Below, piece after piece: positions 1 through 10,762 of a stretch of DNA of 64,000 bases. The translations under genes were made by a program, and so were the position numbers. The notes under the pieces were generated by a model that saw only the letters and a list, made by a program, of their open reading frames with translations, had not been told where the DNA came from and did no database searches. Position 1 is the first letter of the stretch; every line of letters begins with the position of its first letter. This DNA is from Solen grandis (Eukaryota; Mollusca; Bivalvia; Adapedonta; Solenidae): positions 38,006,416 to 38,070,415 of the forward strand of contig CM037785.1 in the NCBI GenBank assembly GCA_021229015.1. The letters run 5' to 3'.

Positions 1-2290
1 CAGTTTAGCCGAAATCTCGCTGCGTTTGACATTGCTGTGCTTACACATCCGAAAATGCCAGCTACGAGGTATCGCTTTGAGAATATTAAGATAATAAAAC
101 ATAAGTGCACGACTGTACTGTAGCTGATTTCTACATCTCACCAAGAGGACGTTACTATGGTTACTATGAAAAAAAAAAGCTTTTCACGATCTTGTTAGTA
201 TTTGACGTAGCTGACGGTGATCGCCTGTCGTAGAGCGGAAGAGCTGGACAAAAATATCTAGAGAGAGAACTTGTCATATCCTGATTAAACAGTTAAAAAT
301 CACTTAAGCCTTCAGCCTGTAACTCATGCAAAATGGTTCGATGCAGAATGCAAAATCTGAAGGAAAACATTGCTTTAAGACCCCTTTAAGCAGGCAATAT
401 TTTAGGGATTGTAAAGGCAAAAAATAGTGATTGAAAATTTAATGCAGACAGCAAACGAATATCAAAGCGTTCTGCCAGGAATACATCATTATAGCCCGAT
501 TAAATCAACAATTTGATTTGGATGAAGCGATATTGACAATTATGAAACTATAGGTTTATTAACCATGCGGTATGGATTGTTTATCATTTTATTTTTAAAT
601 GCAGTACTTGATTCCAAGCATTTTCCAGACAATTAGTATTAGAATTCTATTGATTTAAAAGGTTAGTCATAAAATGTAAGTTATGACGGAGAAATTACTC
701 TATTGAGTTGTGTTTCCAAATTATTTACATCATTTCAAATTAAGGAATTACTTCGTATAAAGATAGGTATACTCTTCATTCTAATGCACTATTTGGTATC
801 CGGAGAAGCTCGACTGTTGATGCTTTATATAATCTGATGTCTTTCTTAATAATAAGCGTTTATAAGTTGAATGTTTAGCTTTAAAACAAACAATTTGATA
901 GCCTTATTATACATGTTTAAAACAGGTATACGCAGTTGATTATAAATTATATTCAAAGACATGCTCACTCTATTAAATCATTTGTAAAAACTGTGATAGT
1001 ATTTCGGATGTATTTATAATAAGTATTCATTTGATTTGCGACGGGAAGGTAATATCACCTATACATGTTTCCCTTTTTCTCGAGGACTTTCAAACATATT
1101 TACATATCAATACTGACACTTGAATAGAAATATGTGATATTATATTACTGATGTTACAAATTTCAGACCAGAAGATTTGCTAATAAATCTAGATTTATTG
1201 AGTGTGTAACGGATTTATTATACTGCGAAGTTCAGTCTAGTTTCTACGTAAATAAATACCGATGATGCGCCGAATACATATACCTAGTATACATGACGTT
1301 ATGTACACAGCTTACTGAGAAATAATAAATACCTGTACGTACACTGATATATGGATACTATTTTTCTAGATGGATTGCTTTAAACACAAATCTACCAATA
1401 AATCATTGCCTTGTCTAGATATTAAAGCTAGACATGAGTAACAGACATGACAACAACAATATGCCTGAACTACCACGGCCGATTGCGAATCAGAACCATT
1501 TGAAAATACCGTTGCTCCAAGTTTCACTGGTCGCTCCATGTTAGACGCTCAGCATATATACTGGGTACTTCTAGGGCTCGTTTACTAGGTGTCAGGATAA
1601 TTTGTCCGGGTTTGGTATAATATTAAGCATCTAGTATGATAAAATTATCATGATTATAGTTTGAATTGTCATGAAAAATGATATCTTTATCTGTGGTCCA
1701 CAGAACTGTAATGAGTTTTCAAATAATTTTTCACAGGAACACCTGGGGCACCCTCATTAAATTGAATTGTTTATTTCTAATTGCATGTATTCTTTTTGTT
1801 ATTTCTAATTAGATATTCAGACGAATTATAGCCAACACAGTCAATATATTTAATTTCATTCAAATATCTAAAATAGTTCATTGAAGACTTACTATGTAAT
1901 GTTCTCTTTCCTTGACATTTGCTTTATCAGCGATATTGACGATATTGCGCTGTGAGTTTTAGTGTTTATTTTGCTCTTACAGTATTATTTTTGTCATTTT
2001 AATATCTTTCTCTAAGATGATGAAAGAATTACATGTCATTGCCCGTTTCTCCAGGACGCGTCTGGTATTAAATAATGTCTTTTGCCAAAGTAATTATATG
2101 GCTCGTATATCGTATGTTTTCTGGGCACTCCTTCTATAACACATCTCTTATATAGAAAAAATAATGTCCACATTTGCATTAATACCACAGTAATCCTTCA
2201 CCATATGGACAAGATAGGCTTCCGATTTTCATGTAGGATTGAAACGTAGCAAGCCTCTACCGTCAGCACATCGATTTGCGCCAACATATT
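1..2290. other. Noncoding sequence, no gene recognised
   Basis: This stretch is AT-rich and has stop codons in all frames. I see no long ORF, no protein-family motif and no tandem array. Nothing in it can be annotated from the sequence alone. Confidence 0.6.
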
Positions 2291-2294
2291 CGTG

Positions 2295-2473
2295 CTTACA
2301 GTCAAACCCGCATTAAGCGGCCAGTCAAGGGAATAGGAGAAAATGGTTGCTTTACATAGGTGACCACTGAATGGATATAATAAATTGCTACAGTTTGGTA
2401 ATATTGAAACTGACTGTTAAATGCAGGTTGACCACTTAATACAGGTGGCTGCTGAGACAGGTTCAGCTGTATG
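2295..2473. mobile_element. MITE-like element with short inverted ends
   Basis: The left end (acagtcaaacccgc) and the inverted right end (acagctgaacctg) are imperfect inverted repeats about 180 bp apart. Inside are repeated phrases of the type 'taagcggccagt', 'gtgaccactgaat', 'gaccacttaatacaggt' and 'ggtggctgctgag', as in a short non-autonomous DNA element with internal reiteration. It has no coding capacity. The superfamily is not determined and no clear target duplication was found. Confidence 0.4.
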
Positions 2474-2629
2474 TGTTTAAGAATGGCTGAAAGTGTACTG
2501 ACATTATGTCCTCTGCATACCTTTTAACCACTCTTTTAGATGCTTACCACCTAGATGTTGCTCTAACAAGTGAACATAAATTGCTACCAAGACTAGCTTT
2601 TTACCAGCTTACATTGTGAATACTAATAT

Positions 2630-3247
2630 ATTGTCAAGTGAATTAACTAGTATTAGCATTCTCTAGTACAACTAATATCATCTATGTTTAGTATTACTAT
2701 TTCTAATTATGTCTTGTATAACTTGCAGTATGCTTCCAATGACTAATACTAGTAGGACAGAATGTAACTTAGTATTAACTATGATGAGTATGACTAGTAC
2801 TAAGTAGGACTAGTGTGACTAGTATTAACTATGTCTAGTATGACTAGTTCTATGTAGGACTGGTGTGACTAGCACTATGATGAGTATGACTAGTACTATG
2901 TAGGACTGATGTGACTAGTATTAACTATGATGAGTATGACTAGTACTAAGTAACACTGATGTGACTAGTATTAACTATGATGAGTATGACTAGTACTAAC
3001 TATGATGAATATGACTAGTACTATGTAGGACTGATACTATGTAAGACTGATGTGACTAGTATTAACTATGATGAGTAAGACTGTGTGACTAGCACTATGA
3101 TGAGTATGACTAGTACTAAGTAGGACTGATGTGACTAGTATTAACTATGTTAGTATGACTAGTACTATGTAGGACTGATGTGACTAGTATTAACTATGAT
3201 GAGTATGACTAGTACTATGTAGGACTGGTGTGACTAGTATAAACTAT
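2630..3247. repeat. Minisatellite, about 50-bp unit built on ACTAGT
   Basis: A tandem array is visible by eye. The full unit reads approximately tgtgactagtattaactatg, then atgagtatgactagtactat, then gtaggactga, about 50 bp. Several units lack internal blocks, so period lengths vary. A shorter sub-unit containing 'atgactagtact' is nested in it. The left edge (2630-2740) is degenerate; the most regular part is 2790-3247. Confidence 0.85.
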
Positions 3248-3249
3248 AC

Positions 3250-6200
3250 ATAGCACATCGTTTGTAATAGGTATATGACTTTATGAGAATCGAGATTGTG
3301 GAGGTATAAAATCAACACCAATTCCTGTAAAGTAGCAATCATACTATCAATATTGATATTTAAATTTTCCGATTTTTTCGTGTAAACCATATTCAATTAC
3401 TTATTATTATTATTTTATTTTTTTATGGCAAATGTTTCATCGGTTGCTAATAAATGCATGTTTAATGTCAATTCTTTTTTTTCCTCCGCACTATGTTTTT
3501 AATCAGTAATGGATCGCTTTGATCCAACATACTTTGGACGTCTATTACTGGAACAGTTTCTCTACGAATTAGATAAAAACAGTTCATGCCCAGTAGGCGA
3601 CGAGTATCAGGGCTGTTTTTCCACACCATGGCCTGTGTTTAGAAACCGTTGGTCTACTTATGATAAGATTGATTTGAATTAAAGCATAAGCAGCTTACAG
3701 CTATTTAACGTTGACAGGGAAATAAATTATATTGCAGTACTTAATTTCAGATGTATCCCGTTGATCTGTTTGTTGCATTTTTATGATTTAAAAAAAATGG
3801 TAGTTTCTTGTTTAAATATGGGAGTATATGCATTTTGTTATAGAACAAAATGAACTGTAAGTAAACTACATCATTTTTACTTCATTTACAGCTGAAATGT
3901 AAGTTATATTTTATATTATAAAAACATGTACCAGGAACAAATTTCTCGCTCATAAGTCACATATTTAATAGTCCTTTTCACTGATTTGTTTGCACAAATA
4001 ATAATGTTGATGTCGCATGCCACAGCATTCATTTGAACTAGTTAATTATTGTTATTATCCTAACCTGTGTGAGATAGTCACAGTTTTGGCTTTTCATGCT
4101 TATCAGTTGACGTTCATGGAATATATTTTAGAATAGGTCAAAAGTACTAATTTCCACAAAGTAAGTAACAACTTTCAATTAGTCTATGAGTTTTACACAT
4201 GTCATTTATCTATGTATGATAGGAAGTCCACATGATTATTTATTTTATGACGACATGTCTCATACTTGTCCCCTAAAGCCCCTAGGATATTTGTAAAACC
4301 ATTAATTCCTCAAAATATAGCATTAAACTTACTAAAATACTAAAATCTGAGCACAAGCGTTAAATTATGATCATAATAAATTCGAAGTAATGTACCCGTG
4401 TTGCAAAAAATAAATTTACTTTTGTTTTTGGCATTTTATTGATGTTTTAAACAGCTCGTTCACAGATGAATGGTAGAAATATATTTTTTTCTTCTTCTTT
4501 TCCATGTTAATGTTGGTTAAAGTTTTGTTTCCTGACAAATAAACTCGGCATGTGTGAGAGACATTGCACCGGAAAACGCCTTTTTTGTAAATGTCCACTT
4601 CAGAGAAATCGGATAAAAACAGATTTCGTCTTCCCTGAAGTATCTGCTTGTGGTACCAATTAACACGTTACGCAACATGGCATCTTCACAAGTTCACAAA
4701 TTCGTAAGTGCTTTGAAGTTTTCATCATGTGAATTGAGCGCATGCACATGGAATGAATGTGATCAGTCACGGAAAAAGAATTCTAAATACAGGTTTATAT
4801 TTTATAATTATAGCACAAGTTCAATACAGTTCGTAACGGGGGAAAACCCCGCACCCTTTTTAGCCCACAAGAGCATGCATTGCTCAAGGTTAGCCATTTT
4901 ATATAGATTGTACTATATAGGAAAGGCGTGTTTCCGTTACCAAGTTGTTAAAGATGCTAGCTTAAAATTACTTCATCGATTTTGGTTCGAGTCCCAATCT
5001 AGTTATTCTAATTTTAAGGATTTAAGTTAAGGCAGATGTTGGTGTCGGTGCGTTATCGTAAAAACATGGGCGTCATTTAGAATCTCACGTAACAGAATTT
5101 ATTATTAAAAGATAGTCAGCCGTACTTCATTACATAGCAGGATGTTCCTTCTCACCTTCGTTGCTATAGGACATATGTATTTTTTTGTTATTCCGTAGTG
5201 ATAATGTGGCAGTGTATGTGTATAAAGCATATACGTTTAATCAACATTTGTTATAGGCAAACAAAACTTTTAGTCAATAGGGCAATAAATAATGTATTGG
5301 TTAAAGTGGTGTGTACTAAACAATAGAGCATTTTTTTTCCAGAATTTATTCTACAGCGCATTTCAACAGTTGAGAACGGATATTATTAAAATACAGCCGA
5401 TGAAAGATCCGGAAATTAAACAATCGTTTTTACTTCTCCTTTAAACGATAGTTAATACGTGCAATGAAATTAGGTTCTAGCTTCTTGGAAATAATAAATT
5501 CATAGCTATATACGCGGCGGAAGAAAAGCAAATAATCACTGAATCCAATATGAAATGATTATCGGTTGAAATTAAGGGGGAAAGTGTGTAAAATGTCGTG
5601 GCACTCCTTGTAAGTTTTTAGACTGCGAAGCGCATGCACGAATCAGATGTTATTATGACGCAAAGCCGGAACTGAAACTAGTTACTGAAAAGTTGGGGTA
5701 TTTTCATAAGCAAAAATCATTATCTATATTTGCATCTTAGAACATGTAAAGCAACCGACATCCATCAGATTAAGATATTTGCCATTTCTTCAAAACAGTG
5801 TTTTGATTTTCTTCATGTTTGTTTATTAGATTTAAGTTTAATGTCCCGCCGACAGTTTTTTTCAGTCATTGGAGACTATGTCTACTTGGAAACGATATAT
5901 AGAAACCTCAGTTGGCTACAGATTTAGTGCCGTAGCCGTGTGACATGCTACCACACTCAGTCACATTAAACTGACACCGGACTACTAGCACTTGAACTAC
6001 CCTTATATGTTGAAAAGTGATCATCCATATGTGTATGTTAAAATAATATGTTTAAATCATATACCATTCCATTATTACTAAAAAGATATAAAGAATGCTC
6101 ACCGTTGTCGCACTACATGATTTTCTATAACGTAGGTTTTCTAATAACGTATATGTTCTCTAAACTATATTTTACCTCTAGGCAACATTGAGGCAAAGTA

Positions 6201-6360
6201 TAAACGCATTTTGCCATTCAGATAAAAAAGGAACTCGAATATGAAATGACTCACAAGTAATTTACACTCTAGATTAAAATTAGAAAAGACGATGATTTGC
6301 CACCTTTTACTGTAAAAAGTGCCGGTAGATGCTCTCCGAACTGCGCTTTATCACTTGATG
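3250..6360. other. Noncoding sequence with an unrecognised 126-codon ORF
   Basis: No protein family is recognised here. A plus-strand ORF at 4650-5030 has no recognisable domain, and its 3' end overlaps a tRNA-like B box, so it is probably fortuitous. The rest is AT-rich sequence without tandem arrays. Confidence 0.45.
4925..5000 (+). repeat. tRNA-like sequence or SINE head (degenerate)
   Basis: The sequence ggttcgagtcc at about 4984-4994 matches the RNA polymerase III B-box consensus. The 60 bp upstream is of tRNA length, but I cannot find a convincing A box or fold a cloverleaf. It could be a decayed tRNA-derived SINE head or chance. Confidence 0.25.
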
Positions 6361-6363
6361 AGT

Positions 6364-6630
6364 ACTTTATTTTACTATGAGCTCCGGACAAAATTCAAGT
6401 GTGAAAAAATAACAAAGGGTAATAACTCCTAACTTATGCGATTGAGAGCTATGGTTCTTGTGCACTGCACTTCTTGTCAATGAGATCTGCCTACCAATGA
6501 GTTTCATGTTGCTACCTCTAAAGTTTATGATTGTGTTTTACCCGTACAAAATTAATGAAAATAACAAAGGGCAATAACTCATAAATTATGCAACCAAGAG
6601 TTATGGTTCTTAAACAATTCACTTCTCCTT
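6364..6630. repeat. Dispersed repeat (AACAAAGGGCAATAACTC family), left part
   Basis: Two degenerate tandem units carry the phrases 'ctccggacaaaatt', 'aacaaagggtaataactc', 'gagagctatggttcttgtg' and 'atgagatctgcctacc'. The same phrases reappear at 7735-7930, and the Penelope-like element lies between. I recognise this as a common low-complexity dispersed family in bivalve genomes (established knowledge, no search run). Confidence 0.6.
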
Positions 6631-6639
6631 ACTTACAAA

Positions 6640-7020
6640 ACTACTGTCATACAAAACAACGTCAACAGATGACGTTTCGTTTGGTGCCTTTTCTCTAGGA
6701 CGTCAATTGACGTTAAATGGCAAAGAGGCAATTCTTGCGTGTTGCAGCCAAGCGGCTTGATAGTATGCTGGCTCTTTATCCAAATTGTCTCATGTAATCG
6801 TCTCTCAGTTCTACCCGCTGTATATACTCGACGCAAGACGGAATATCGCATGTCTTCATAAGTGTGGTTTCCTAGATCAAAATGTGCGTTTATTGGTCGA
6901 TCCCTTGTCAGCCTAACATTCCTTAGATGCTCCTGCATTCTCTCCTTTAACTGGCGTTCCGTCTCTCTTACATAGACTGTAACATAACATCATGCACAAC
7001 TTAAAGCATATACCACGTTT
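6640..7020 (-). pseudogene. GIY-YIG endonuclease domain of Penelope-like element
   Basis: The minus-strand frame reads VRETERQLKERMQEHLRNVR, then PINAHFDLGNHTYEDMRYSV and RRLHETIWIKSQHTIKP. This corresponds to the GIY-YIG nuclease fused C-terminally to Penelope reverse transcriptases: the YVGET-type start, the R..EH helix, and the final ETxWI-P segment. In living elements this domain nicks the target DNA to start insertion. The ORF reading 6938-6633 covers the second half; the first half is in another frame, so at least one frameshift is present. Confidence 0.7.
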
Positions 7021-7218
7021 TTCACCTGACAGCATACATCAGTCTACACTATAGAAATCGCGGCCTGCTGTGTCTGAAATAGGCAAGTCTGCAATAATAT
7101 TGCAAAGCATACATTCCGCATTGTATGTAGATATCTTCTTACCCACAGATCTTTAAGTCTTTGAGAGGACAAAGATATCAGCTATGTTTCTGTCTATCAT
7201 GAAGGCCACCATAGGTGG

Positions 7219-7690
7219 CTATGCGAAGACTTTCTTCATCCTCTTTGATCCATACAAAACCCGAGAGTGTCGGCTTAATATAGGTTGAACTTTAGGTAGT
7301 ATGCCGGAATACGTAAGAACCAGTGGAACTCTCTTACTAGTGTCGGGCTTGCACTTTTTACTGCCTTGTAAAAGGGTATTTCTATCAAGACTATCCATCC
7401 TTCTTAATTGATCTTCAATCAATCTACCGTTGTAGCCCGTTCTTTTTAATGTTCTTTTTAAGCCAGCCTTGTGTTTATTGTTATTTTCATTCCGTTCACA
7501 AATTCGTTTCAGCCGCAATCACAATCCGTACGCTAGTCTTTTCTTAGTAGACATTAGATGGCATGACTTATTGTTTAGAGAAAGTTGCCTATCTGTCGGT
7601 TTCACATATAGGTCTGTGTAAATGTGTCCATCGTCTAATTTAACCAGCGTGTCTAAAAATTCAATTTGGCGAGATGAATATGAAGACATG
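7219..7690 (-). pseudogene. Penelope-like reverse transcriptase, C-terminal fragment
   Basis: The segment from FLDTLVKLDDG (near 7660) through the KPTDRQ and LRLKRIC motifs to PLVLTYSGILPKVQPIL and the final RMKKVF resembles the region just after the palm domain of Penelope-like reverse transcriptases. The catalytic YxDD segment is not present. An in-frame stop interrupts it near 7519. It is a truncated, dead fragment continuous with the endonuclease domain downstream. Confidence 0.65.
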
Positions 7691-7720
7691 CGATTTTCCG
7701 TCTTGCGTCGAGTATATATA

Positions 7721-8000
7721 TCAAGTTCCTACCTCTTATAGATTATTTGTTTTACTCCGGACGAAATTAAGTATGAAAAATAACAAAGGGCAATAACTCC
7801 CCTAAAGTGTGCAACCGAGAGTTATGATTCTTGTACAATGCACTTTTCCTCATTGAGATCTATCTACCCATGAAGTTTCATGTTGATACCTCTTATAGTT
7901 TTGTGTTAGGCTCTGGACAATATTATGACGGACGGACGAATGAACAGACGGACGGGAAGGACGGAGCGGCAACTACTTATGCTCTCCCTTCGGGGAGAAT
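7721..8000. repeat. Dispersed repeat, right part, ending in GACGGACGG-rich tail
   Basis: This resumes the repeat broken at 6630, with 'ctccggacgaaatt', 'aacaaagggcaataactc' and 'gaagtttcatgttgatacctc'. It ends with a gacggacggacg tract followed by 'ttatgctctcccttcgggg'. The order and orientation match the left part, supporting one parental repeat split by the Penelope-like insertion. Confidence 0.6.
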
Positions 8001-10460
8001 AAAAATATTGCCTTTTTTTATTATCTTATTAACTAGAACATATATTCAGGAAATGGATCCCCCCCCCAATAAAAAAAACAACAACAACAAAAAAAAAAAA
8101 AAACAGACAGTAGTTCCTGCAATTTTTCGAGTTTTGACATTTCTAGACGTCGAGTGTCAAATGCATTCTCTTACTCACCGGCCTCCATTACATTCATTTA
8201 GTAAGGGACGAACGACAACTCTGCTTGGAGAGCGAGTCAAATTTTGACATATCAGACCGGAAGTGATATTTATTGGTATTTCCTTTGATTTGTTCTCTTA
8301 TTTGTCCATTATTTACGAGCGTAATAGATAAAAAAAGCACTCCGATTTGAACCGAACGCTTAGAATATCTGCGACATCGGACGATGTGTACGTGATCGGC
8401 ATATTAGAGTAGTTCAACCTTAAAAGCACGTAAAATCTTGAATCTCTACAGTAGTTTTACAGTCTTTAATGACATCATCAATCTGTAATTAATACTGTTC
8501 TTGGATTTTTTTTTCTGTAGGCACAAAAGCCCAATTTATACGAGCCGTCCTCTATACAAGAAGGTAGCAGAGCCCTTCCCATAATTACAAACAAAAAATT
8601 CTTGAGGTAGTACTTTGGATGCAGAAACTCGATTCATCGTGTAATTAGTAGGTTTATTGCACTTCGTATTTTCTCAGTTAATTGTCAAATAGTTTTAACA
8701 ACTAATATGGGAACAGTTTATTGGAAGCGCATACTCTACTGAATTATGAACATTAAATCAAATTTCAAATTTCATATTGAGGTCACAATAATAAGCTGCT
8801 CTGATTGCATCTTGATAATTGACATCCATAGTCTGTCTTACTTCCTGCCGACTTACGAAGGCATGATGAAGTATCACGCCCCGGCAAAAATAAATAATCC
8901 CATGACGACTGTTTCCCAAAATCCATCTTTGAAATCGCTAAAAAAAGATTAAGACTCCTCTATTTATAAAGATGTTTAAATCATTTCGTATTTCAAGTGC
9001 GCCAGTTATGTAATTTCTAAAGCCACGCGTGATAAGTAAAACCTTGCTCTGTCTTACTTAATAATTAATTCAGATACTATCTAATAATGTCTTACAGTAA
9101 AACGTGTATGTAATGGGTTTTTCCTACACTACTCATCAAGCCTTATGTTACTGACGCCGCGTTTCAGAATTGAAAAGATTTTTTTTTGCCAATGGAGCCT
9201 CATAATCAAAAAAGGGAGCAACAACCGTTATTAAAAAAAAAATGTTTGAAAAAAAAATACAACAACACTTTATGAATTAAATATTTGCATTAAATGATTA
9301 AAAAAAAAACAAAAAAAAACAAAAACAAAAAAAAACCGAAAACAAAACAAGATTCAAAATACACAAGTCTTCTTTCGCTTTTAAAAAGAAATTCGATACA
9401 TTTAATGGTTTAATTGGAATCTGATAACTTCTCCCTAAATTCGTAGGCCACGGGTTTAAAAACTTGGTTAACCGACCTTAACCTGATTCTTCACAGCTTA
9501 GAAAAAAGTTTTGGAAGATGTTTTTAACCTTAAAATATTCAGATTTTTAGATACATAACGTCAACTTGAAAAATCAATGAAACCACAGTTTAATAATACA
9601 CATTACAGCATAATGTAGAAAGTGTAGAAAACATTAACACTTAACCCATGGCCATATCGAACATGTCTATTTGACGGCGCCAGACCCAATCTGTGGTCCC
9701 AGTATGATGTTTCATGTTTATTTCATTTCTTTTGACTTATACAATATTGTACATCGTCAATACATAATATATATTCTGATATACTTTAGACACGTAAAAC
9801 AAAAACCCTCTATGTAATTCTTGAAATGGATGGATTTAACTGAAAATTGTATCATATGTTGTATAACCTTGTAAATATATATTTAATATTATACATATCA
9901 TCAATACAAAAAGACTACCGGAAAGATAAATTCCGGGACCGACACTAAATCACGAACCAAACGAAACATATGTGCTAATTTGTTTGTTATCATCGTCCTT
10001 GTTGTTGTTGTTGCTGCTGCTGATGATGTTTATTTACATTGACATTTACACCGCCTTAGTTCACTGTTTGGAAATGCCATGCATCTTGCAGACCCTAACT
10101 CTTCCAATAAATATATAAGAAAGGAATTACCTGTTGTATAAAATGTATCTCATTTGATCTATAGATAAGTTAATTTATGGCATCTCTAATCGTCATCATA
10201 GACGATGTCTATCATAATTAAAGTATTTTTCTGTACTTTTGAGTTTTATATTTCTGAATAATTTGATGAGTTTTTTCTTCGGCCATATTCTCGATAATTT
10301 AATGATTTTTTCCGATTTAATAGATAAAAATGTTAATTTTTTTATTGGGGGTAGGTTCATAATGAAAACACATTCCTTTTTTTGTTTAGATAATTTATTA
10401 ACTTGCAAGCAAAAGGAGATATACATTTCAAACCTAAAGGATCACAATAAAAAAATACCT
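8001..10460. other. Noncoding sequence with A-rich simple repeats
   Basis: No gene recognised. There is a C9 run followed by an (A/AAC) tract at about 8059-8103, A-rich tracts at 9226-9340, and a TTG/CTG trinucleotide tract at about 9999-10027. Two mutually antisense short ORFs near 10.2-10.47 kb reflect AT-rich sequence, not genes. Confidence 0.55.
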
Positions 10461-10470
10461 AAACATTAAA

Positions 10471-10762
10471 GGTTCGTTCCTCTATTTGGATATGTCTTTC
10501 GTCGCACAAAATCAGATAATTAGAGAGGGACGAAGCATTTCTCAAAAAAGAGAGAACTACCTCAGTGCAGGATGATAGGTATGTACCTTTAGTTGAATGC
10601 AATGTCCCTATATAGAAGTATGAACAATATAATTATTATAGGCTGACTCCCCCATTGCTGACTGTCAACTCAACGACTACTGAAATATGAGTTGCATTCT
10701 TTTAATTTAGCCTTTAACATAGAGAGGCGAATTTTATTCTTAAGTAGAGGAACGTACCTCTC
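10471..10762. mobile_element. MITE candidate, about 290 bp, about 20-bp inverted ends
   Basis: The left end ggttcgttcctctatttgga (10471-10490) pairs with the inverted right end at 10741-10762 (reverse complement gaggtacgttcctctactta). No coding capacity lies between. Target duplication is not evident. It could be a short non-autonomous DNA transposon or a chance inverted repeat. Confidence 0.35.

Larger units (their letters stand above)
6640..7720 (-). mobile_element. Penelope-like retroelement, 3' part, with inverted terminal fragment
   Basis: On the minus strand the end of a reverse transcriptase runs into a GIY-YIG-type endonuclease. From 7680 down to 7520 the frame includes FLDTLVKLDDGHIYTDLYVK followed by PTDRQ, and 7518-7219 continues through RVPLVLTYSG to RMKKVF. 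From about 7020 to 6640 the GIY-YIG region shows VRETERQLKERMQEHL and later RRLHETIWI. The reading frame is interrupted near 7520 and between 7219 and 6960. The 5' two thirds of the element, including the catalytic reverse transcriptase core, is missing. At 7681-7720 a 40-bp piece of the endonuclease region is present again in inverted orientation. The element interrupts a dispersed repeat whose halves lie on either side. Confidence 0.75.

Noticed and set aside
10410..10430. The 14 bases aaggagatatacat match the phage T7/pET ribosome binding site.
   Set aside because: No start codon in register follows, the surroundings are ordinary AT-rich host sequence, and there is no other vector sequence. 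Coincidence in AT-rich DNA.
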